Part shown: positions 27,211-32,021 of the stretch, one piece after another
How positions within the stretch are numbered: the first letter of the stretch is position 1
How the letters are laid out: each line of letters begins with the position of its first letter
Assembly: GCA_949948745.1 (NCBI GenBank)
Contig: CATLHA010000016.1
Span: forward strand, 1-32,021
Direction of reading: 5' to 3'
From: an uncultured Caryophanales bacterium
Lineage (GTDB): Bacteria > Bacillota_I > Bacilli_A > RF39 > UBA660
Length of the DNA stretch: 32,021 nucleotides
Made by a program: the position numbers and the translations under genes
The notes under the pieces: generated by a model
Databases searched by the model: none
What the model was told of the DNA's origin: nothing
The model's input: the letters and a program-made list of their open reading frames with translations, nothing else

Positions 27211-28224
27211 CTAATTGAATATGCTATTTTGATATTCAATTTTTAAATGCTCATAAGCAAGCGGTGTTACTACTCTTCCTCTTGGTGTTCGTTTTAAAAA
27301 TCCTTGTTGTAATAAATATGGTTCGTACACATCTTCAATTGTCGATACTTCTTCACCAATCGTACTAGCAACAGATTCAATTCCAACAGGCCCTCCACCG
27401 AATTTTTGAATAATAGCTAGTAGTAATTGATGATCTACTTCATCTAGACCTCGATCATCTATCTTTAATCGTTCCAATGCCATCTTTGTAATATCTAAAT
27501 CAATGACCCCATTTCCTTCCACCAAAGCAAAGTCTCTAACCCTCTTAAATAATCGATTAGCAATTCTAGGAGTTCCTCTACTTCTTGATGCAAGCTCTAC
27601 AGCTGCTTCCTTTTCAATTGGAACTTTTAACACTTTGGAGGTCCTTTCTACAATCTTAGAAAGTTCATCTACAGTATAATATTGTAATTTACATATAATA
27701 CCAAAACGGTCTCTTAAAGGAGAGGTTAAATCCCCAACACGAGTTGTTGCCCCAACTAAAGTAAAATGTGGTAAATTAATTCGAATACTACGAGAAGAAC
27801 CTTCTCCTCCAAAAATAATATCTAATGCATAATCTTCCATAGCTGGATATAATATTTCTTCAATATAAGATGGCATTCTGTGAATTTCATCAATAAATAA
27901 AACATCATTCGGCTCCAATGTTGATAAAATTGCTGCCAAATCCCCAGGCTTCTCTATACTAGGACCAGATGCAGTCTTAAGATTTACTCCCATTTCATTT
28001 GCTATGATGTTTGCAAGTGTTGTTTTACCTAAACCAGGGGGACCATAAAGTAAAACATGGTCTAACGATTCCTCTCGCATTTTAGCAGATTCTACATATA
28101 TCTTAATATTTTGTTTTACATCCTCTTGACCAATATATTCACTAATCGAATCTGGTCTAATATTCTTATCTTCAAAGGCAAAGTCTTCCATTTGTTTTTC
28201 ACTTTCTAAAATTCTATCACTCAT
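27211..28224 (-). CDS. ruvB: Holliday junction branch-migration helicase RuvB
   Basis: RuvB is the hexameric AAA+ motor that, with RuvA, moves Holliday junctions. The protein shows Walker [16 protein letters not shown], Walker [11 protein letters not shown], the sensor [17 protein letters not shown], an arginine finger region ([17 protein letters not shown]), and the C-terminal winged helix ([44 protein letters not shown]). About 337 residues, normal. The ATG at 28224 sits eight bases after GGAGG, with a GTG just before it. Starts 42 bp after ruvA. Confidence 0.97.
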   Translation of the reverse strand: MSDRILESEKQMEDFAFEDKNIRPDSISEYIGQEDVKQNIKIYVESAKMREESLDHVLLYGPPGLGKTTLANIIANEMGVNLKTASGPSIEKPGDLAAILSTLEPNDVLFIDEIHRMPSYIEEILYPAMEDYALDIIFGGEGSSRSIRINLPHFTLVGATTRVGDLTSPLRDRFGIICKLQYYTVDELSKIVERTSKVLKVPIEKEAAVELASRSRGTPRIANRLFKRVRDFALVEGNGVIDLDITKMALERLKIDDRGLDEVDHQLLLAIIQKFGGGPVGIESVASTIGEEVSTIEDVYEPYLLQQGFLKRTPRGRVVTPLAYEHLKIEYQNSIFN

Positions 28225-28266
28225 CACCAGTTCCTCCTTCTCGTTGTTTTTTTAACATCAACTAAT

Positions 28267-28824
28267 TTATTTTAATAATAACTTTAAAGCTTCTTTTACT
28301 TGATCTTCGATAGATAACGAAGCATCTACTTTCGGCAAAATAGCTCTAACTTCTTTTTCTTTATATCCAAGTCCTTGTAATACTTCAAGTAATTCTTCAT
28401 ATCCACCTTGAGTACTAGAATTATCTACTTCAATCGAAATTTTTCCTTTTAAATCTAAAATAATTTGTTTTGCAAGTTTTTCTCCAATTTTAGGAAACTT
28501 CTTCAAATATAAAATATTTTCTCTTTCAACAGCATCCATAATTCCAGGAATAGAACCAGTAGCTAATATTGGAAGCGCCATTTTAGGTCCAAGACCCTTT
28601 ACTCCTATCAAACGTAAGAAAAGTTCTTTTTCTTCCTTTGTCTTAAAACCAAATAAACTCATTCCATCTTCTCTCACTTGCTGATAGATGTATATTTTAT
28701 AATCTTTATTTAAATCAAATGCATAAGGATTAGGTGTATTAATTAAATAACCAATTCCTGATACTTCTAAAAGAATCGCATTCCCTTCCACATCCGTAAC
28801 ACGTCCTAGCATATATCCATACAT
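28267..28824 (-). CDS. ruvA: Holliday junction branch-migration protein RuvA
   Basis: RuvA binds four-way junctions as a tetramer and loads RuvB. It has an OB-fold N-terminal domain (MYGYMLGRVTDVEGNAILLEVSGIGY, LFGFKTKEEKELFLRLI), two helix-hairpin-helix motifs (GVKGLGPKMALPIL and FPKIGEKLAKQIILDLKGK) and a short C-terminal RuvB-contact domain (LQGLGYKEKEVRAIL). 185 residues, slightly short in the linker. A CGAAC half-site upstream recalls a LexA box but has no second half. Confidence 0.96.
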   Translation of the reverse strand: MYGYMLGRVTDVEGNAILLEVSGIGYLINTPNPYAFDLNKDYKIYIYQQVREDGMSLFGFKTKEEKELFLRLIGVKGLGPKMALPILATGSIPGIMDAVERENILYLKKFPKIGEKLAKQIILDLKGKISIEVDNSSTQGGYEELLEVLQGLGYKEKEVRAILPKVDASLSIEDQVKEALKLLLK

Positions 28825-28904
28825 ATTAATACCTCACATTCTATTTATAATTATATAATGATTTTTACTTTTTTCCTAGTCGAACAAAGGATTTTTTTAG
28901 AAAA

Positions 28905-28926
28905 AAAGAAAAAGAGCTAAGCTCTT
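28905..28926 (-). terminator. Terminator of the BspA-type surface protein gene
   Basis: Minus strand: AAGAGC, three-base loop, GCTCTT, then a T-rich run. It directly follows the stop codon. Confidence 0.75.
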
Positions 28927-31900
28927 AATCATAATTAGCATATACTTCCACTCGTGCACCATAGTAAAACATCATAACACCATCTACTTTAAACTCTACC
29001 TTTAAATAATTTCCTGGAATAACAATTGTTCTCGTTCTCCTATTACCCCAATATTTACCATATATTTTTCCAGTACTATCTGTGAAATAAAGTCCTGCTG
29101 GAGTTGATTGATTTCTTGTTTCTACTTCGAATACTACAGTTAAGGAAGTAGCCCCTTCAAATGTCTTTTCATCCAAAATAGCACTAAATGGCTGATGGTT
29201 TGTTTCAAAATATGCAATTTCTCCTAAACGAACATTGGTAACCAATACATCTTCATCTGGCATTACAAAAGAATCACCTTGAACAAGTACACCATTAAGA
29301 CTAAAAGAAATCACTCTATTAGTTTCTGATACAGGTATTAATTGAATAGTTTGACCTCCAGATGCTTCATTATAATTAGATTGAATCTCAGAATTATTTA
29401 AAGAAATCAAATGTTTTTTATATTCTACTCCCTTTACTACATTAGAATTACTAGACTTCGTCGCAATTAATAAATCTACAAAATCAGAAGTTACATCTAT
29501 ATAATTAACTGTAACATTAGTTTCTTCTACTATAGATGCATTCATAAACATATTAGTATATCCTGTTAAGTTAGGATTAAAAATCGTAATAGTGGTACTC
29601 AAATGATTACATCCATTAAACATATATTCCATATTCGTAACACTTGATGTATCAAAACTAGATAAATCTAAACTTTCCAAAGCTGAACATTTATTAAACA
29701 TGTATCTCATATCTACAACATTTGATGTATCAAAACCACTTAAATTTAAACTAGCTAAAGAAGAGCATTCGCTGAACATATATCTCATATCAGTTACACT
29801 AGATGTATTAAAATTATTAAGATTCAAGCTAACAAGACTTTTACAATTTTCAAACATAGATTGCACATTTTCTAGATTAAAATTGATAAAATTACTTAAA
29901 TCTAAATTTACTAAAGATGAACATCCACGAAACATTCCTTGCATGTTTAATATACTAAACGTATTAAAATTTTCTAAGTTTAAATCAACTAAGCTACTGC
30001 ATCCTTGAAACATTCCTTGCATATTATTTACGTTAATTGTATTAAAACTATTTAAATTCAAGGATTTTAAGCTACTACAACCGTTGAACATAAAATACAT
30101 GTTGAATACTTCTGATGTATCAAAATTTGAAAAATCCAAATTTATTAAAGATGAACATCCAGAAAACATAGAACTCATATTTGTAACACTTGATGTATCA
30201 AAACTAGATAAATCTAGTTGAGTTAATCTATTGCAATTTGTAAACGTTTCTACCATTTCCGATATATTAGATGTATCAAAATTACTAACATTCAAATTTG
30301 TTAATTTACTACTATTCCGAAACATTCTATACATATTTGTTAATTTTGATGTATCAAAATGACTTAGATCTAAGGCAACAAGTGATGTAGATAAAAACAT
30401 TTCACTCATATTTGTTACCTTAGATGTATCAAAACCACTAATATCTAAGCTAGTCAAAGAATTTTGATTATAAAAATCACCTGCAAACATACCAGCCATA
30501 TCTGTTACTTTAGAGGTATCAAAATTACTTAAATCTAATTCTTTTATTTTTTGGCATTGAGTAAACATTCTACTCATATTTGTTACCTTAGATGTATCAA
30601 AATGACTTAAATCAAGACTAGTTAAATTTTGACATTCCCAAAACATACCACTCATATCTGTAACATTTGACGTATCAAAATGACTCACATCTATATTTAT
30701 TAAATTATTACATTTATAAAATAATCTATATAAACTTGTTACTTTCGAAGTATCAAAATGACTTACATCTAAATCTATTAAACTACTACATTCTTGAAAC
30801 ATTCCGTGCATATTAGTTAAATTTGAAGTATTAAAGCTACTAACATCTAATTCTTTTAATTTACCACAAGCAGAAAACATAGACTGAAAATTTGTCACAT
30901 TTGAAGTATCAAAATTAGACAAATCAATTGATAATAAAGAATTACAAGAAGCAAACATTCCTTGCATATTGGTAACATTCGATGTATCTAAATATTCTAA
31001 TCCTTCAATAACTTCTACATTCTTAAAATTATAGAATAAATAAGAACTATCTTTATTTGCTTTTATCTTCCCTTCTCCTTGAATATAGGCTGTATATGTA
31101 GTCACACTAATATCTTCTGTATTTGGTACGATATATCCTACAACTCCATAATTCTTTCCTTCTGATAAATCAAACGTCTCTGTTGCTTCTTTGATATCTC
31201 TTATTTGATCTTGGATTACTATCTTTGTAATGGAATCTTTATATTTCCATATCTCTTTATTATAATTACTTGTTCCTATCCTCTGTAATACTGGTTCTAC
31301 ATAATTATTGATTGTTCCATCGATTGATTTCGCTATCGATAGATTTGTCCATTCTCCTCTTAATACTACATCAGACTCTGGCATAATAAAGTAAGATTCT
31401 GTCGGTCGATTTACATTCTCTGTTACTATCTTCCATCCTCTAAATTGATATCCTTCACACGTAATTTCTTCTTCTATTTCTACTGAATCATAGGTAAAAT
31501 AATTCTTACTTCCTGGTATATTTTCTACTACACATCCTTCTGGTAGATTCCCATCATAACTTACTTGATATTCATTCTTTAATCTTGGTGTCTTCTTATT
31601 TTCTATACTTTCTATATCATTTTCTATTCTACTTTCTACCTGAATACTTTTATTCGTTGGATAAACTCCTCCTTGATTTACATATTCTTCTTTCAATCTA
31701 ATATCAATCGTCATGATACTACTACTTCCTGATGCTAGATTATCTAAGTTCCATTCTATCCTTTGATTTTCTTTGTCAAAAACTATTCTTCCTTTATCTA
31801 TCTTAATATCTTCTTCTTTTTCTACCATAAAGTATTCTCTATCTATTAAGTTCTCTATACGAAATCTACTATATGGTACTGGTACTATAGATGCTTTAAA

Positions 31901-32021
31901 TAATACTTCTTTTAATGTTTTAATATTCGCTATATATTGATTATCACTAATATCCTTAACTGATTCTAGAATACTATTTCCCATCTCATATTGAACTGCA
32001 TTTACTGTTATATATGGATAC
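28925..32021 (-). CDS. BspA/DUF285 leucine-rich-repeat surface protein (start beyond window)
   Basis: More than 1,030 residues are visible. The frame stays open through the right edge (YPYITVNAVQYE before the first in-window ATG at 31984), so the true start, and any signal peptide, lies outside. The first ~135 residues are beta-rich, followed by an InlB-type B-repeat (about residues 140-225; NEYQVSYDGNLPEG to SYFIMPESDVVLRGEW). Residues about 345-790 are 18 BspA/DUF285 repeats of about 24 residues with consensus LDLSNFDTSNVTNMSGMF. The C-terminus has a second B-repeat-like block and a CUB-like domain (IAYFETNHQPFSAILDEKTF, SLTVVFEVETRNQSTPAG). There is no LPXTG at the end. Such proteins are adhesins or host-interaction factors of gut bacteria. 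It ends 100 bp before ruvA. Confidence 0.88.
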   Translation of the reverse strand, partial: YPYITVNAVQYEMGNSILESVKDISDNQYIANIKTLKEVLFKASIVPVPYSRFRIENLIDREYFMVEKEEDIKIDKGRIVFDKENQRIEWNLDNLASGSSSIMTIDIRLKEEYVNQGGVYPTNKSIQVESRIENDIESIENKKTPRLKNEYQVSYDGNLPEGCVVENIPGSKNYFTYDSVEIEEEITCEGYQFRGWKIVTENVNRPTESYFIMPESDVVLRGEWTNLSIAKSIDGTINNYVEPVLQRIGTSNYNKEIWKYKDSITKIVIQDQIRDIKEATETFDLSEGKNYGVVGYIVPNTEDISVTTYTAYIQGEGKIKANKDSSYLFYNFKNVEVIEGLEYLDTSNVTNMQGMFASCNSLLSIDLSNFDTSNVTNFQSMFSACGKLKELDVSSFNTSNLTNMHGMFQECSSLIDLDVSHFDTSKVTSLYRLFYKCNNLINIDVSHFDTSNVTDMSGMFWECQNLTSLDLSHFDTSKVTNMSRMFTQCQKIKELDLSNFDTSKVTDMAGMFAGDFYNQNSLTSLDISGFDTSKVTNMSEMFLSTSLVALDLSHFDTSKLTNMYRMFRNSSKLTNLNVSNFDTSNISEMVETFTNCNRLTQLDLSSFDTSSVTNMSSMFSGCSSLINLDFSNFDTSEVFNMYFMFNGCSSLKSLNLNSFNTINVNNMQGMFQGCSSLVDLNLENFNTFSILNMQGMFRGCSSLVNLDLSNFINFNLENVQSMFENCKSLVSLNLNNFNTSSVTDMRYMFSECSSLASLNLSGFDTSNVVDMRYMFNKCSALESLDLSSFDTSSVTNMEYMFNGCNHLSTTITIFNPNLTGYTNMFMNASIVEETNVTVNYIDVTSDFVDLLIATKSSNSNVVKGVEYKKHLISLNNSEIQSNYNEASGGQTIQLIPVSETNRVISFSLNGVLVQGDSFVMPDEDVLVTNVRLGEIAYFETNHQPFSAILDEKTFEGATSLTVVFEVETRNQSTPAGLYFTDSTGKIYGKYWGNRRTRTIVIPGNYLKVEFKVDGVMMFYYGARVEVYANYD
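29580..30990 (-). repeat. Tandem ~72-bp repeats encoding 18 BspA/DUF285 units
   Basis: Eighteen in-frame units of about 72 bp (some are longer by a few codons), each with a GATGTATCAAA-type core on the plus strand (DTS codons). Units 1-12 and 16-18 are close to consensus, while 13-15 (SFNTINVNNM, NFNTFSILNM, NFINFNLENV) are diverged. Confidence 0.85.

Noticed and set aside
28875-28895. LexA/SOS box upstream of ruvA
   Set aside because: Only one half-site (CGAAC) is present; the GTTCG partner is missing.
29700-30008. Plus-strand open frame inside the BspA repeats
   Set aside because: Periodic product of the 72-bp repeats read on the wrong strand.

Overview
The window is AT-rich, tightly packed DNA from a spore-forming, Gram-positive-type bacterium (Bacillota, probably a Bacilli/Erysipelotrichia-like gut or host-associated lineage). 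The reasons are sporulation genes (gpr, spoIIP), Bacillus-like gene orders (gpr-spoIIP with rpsT alongside; ruvA-ruvB-queA-tgt with a YrzE-like membrane protein nearby), strong AGGTGAT/AGGAGG ribosome binding sites, sortase-type LPXTG surface proteins and a BspA-type leucine-rich-repeat protein. TGA behaves as a stop, so this is not the Mycoplasma code. No tRNA, rRNA or CRISPR array was found.

Layout. (1) 1-77: a short C-rich promoter-like element at the left edge, then gpr-spoIIP-small membrane protein on the minus strand, with rpsT (S20) and a secreted transglutaminase-like protein on plus. (2) 3804-10467: minus-strand block with an unknown protein, miaA, an unknown protein, mutL, a small membrane-anchored protein and uvrC (tRNA modification and DNA repair). 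(3) 10556-18673: an accessory segment. Two broken copies of an LPXTG SpaA-type pilin/adhesin lie in the same orientation and flank a coiled-coil membrane protein, an OmpR/VanS-like two-component system and a radical SAM protein. (4) 18776-20926: an IMPACT/YigZ protein, a DUF421/YetF protein and a decayed tnpB with an omegaRNA-like 3' region. (5) 21185-28824: unknown proteins, a TIGR04086 membrane protein, tgt, queA, an unknown protein, ruvB and ruvA. (6) 28925-32021: a very large cell-surface protein with 18 BspA/DUF285 repeats, running off the right edge.

The most interesting signal is in region 3. Both pilin copies have a homopolymeric G tract in the spacer between a -35 (TTGTCA or TTGCAA) and a -10-like hexamer, followed by an identical hairpin leader. 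A third copy of the -35/G-tract unit sits at the left edge and points out of the window. Pilin copy 1 is also out of frame at an A5 tract just after its start codon and at a G5 tract mid-gene. Together these suggest a dispersed family of surface pilin genes that is, or recently was, phase-variable through homopolymer slippage in both promoter and coding sequence. The rival explanations are plain pseudogene decay and homopolymer sequencing error; copy 2 also has a true nonsense codon, so decay plays at least a part.
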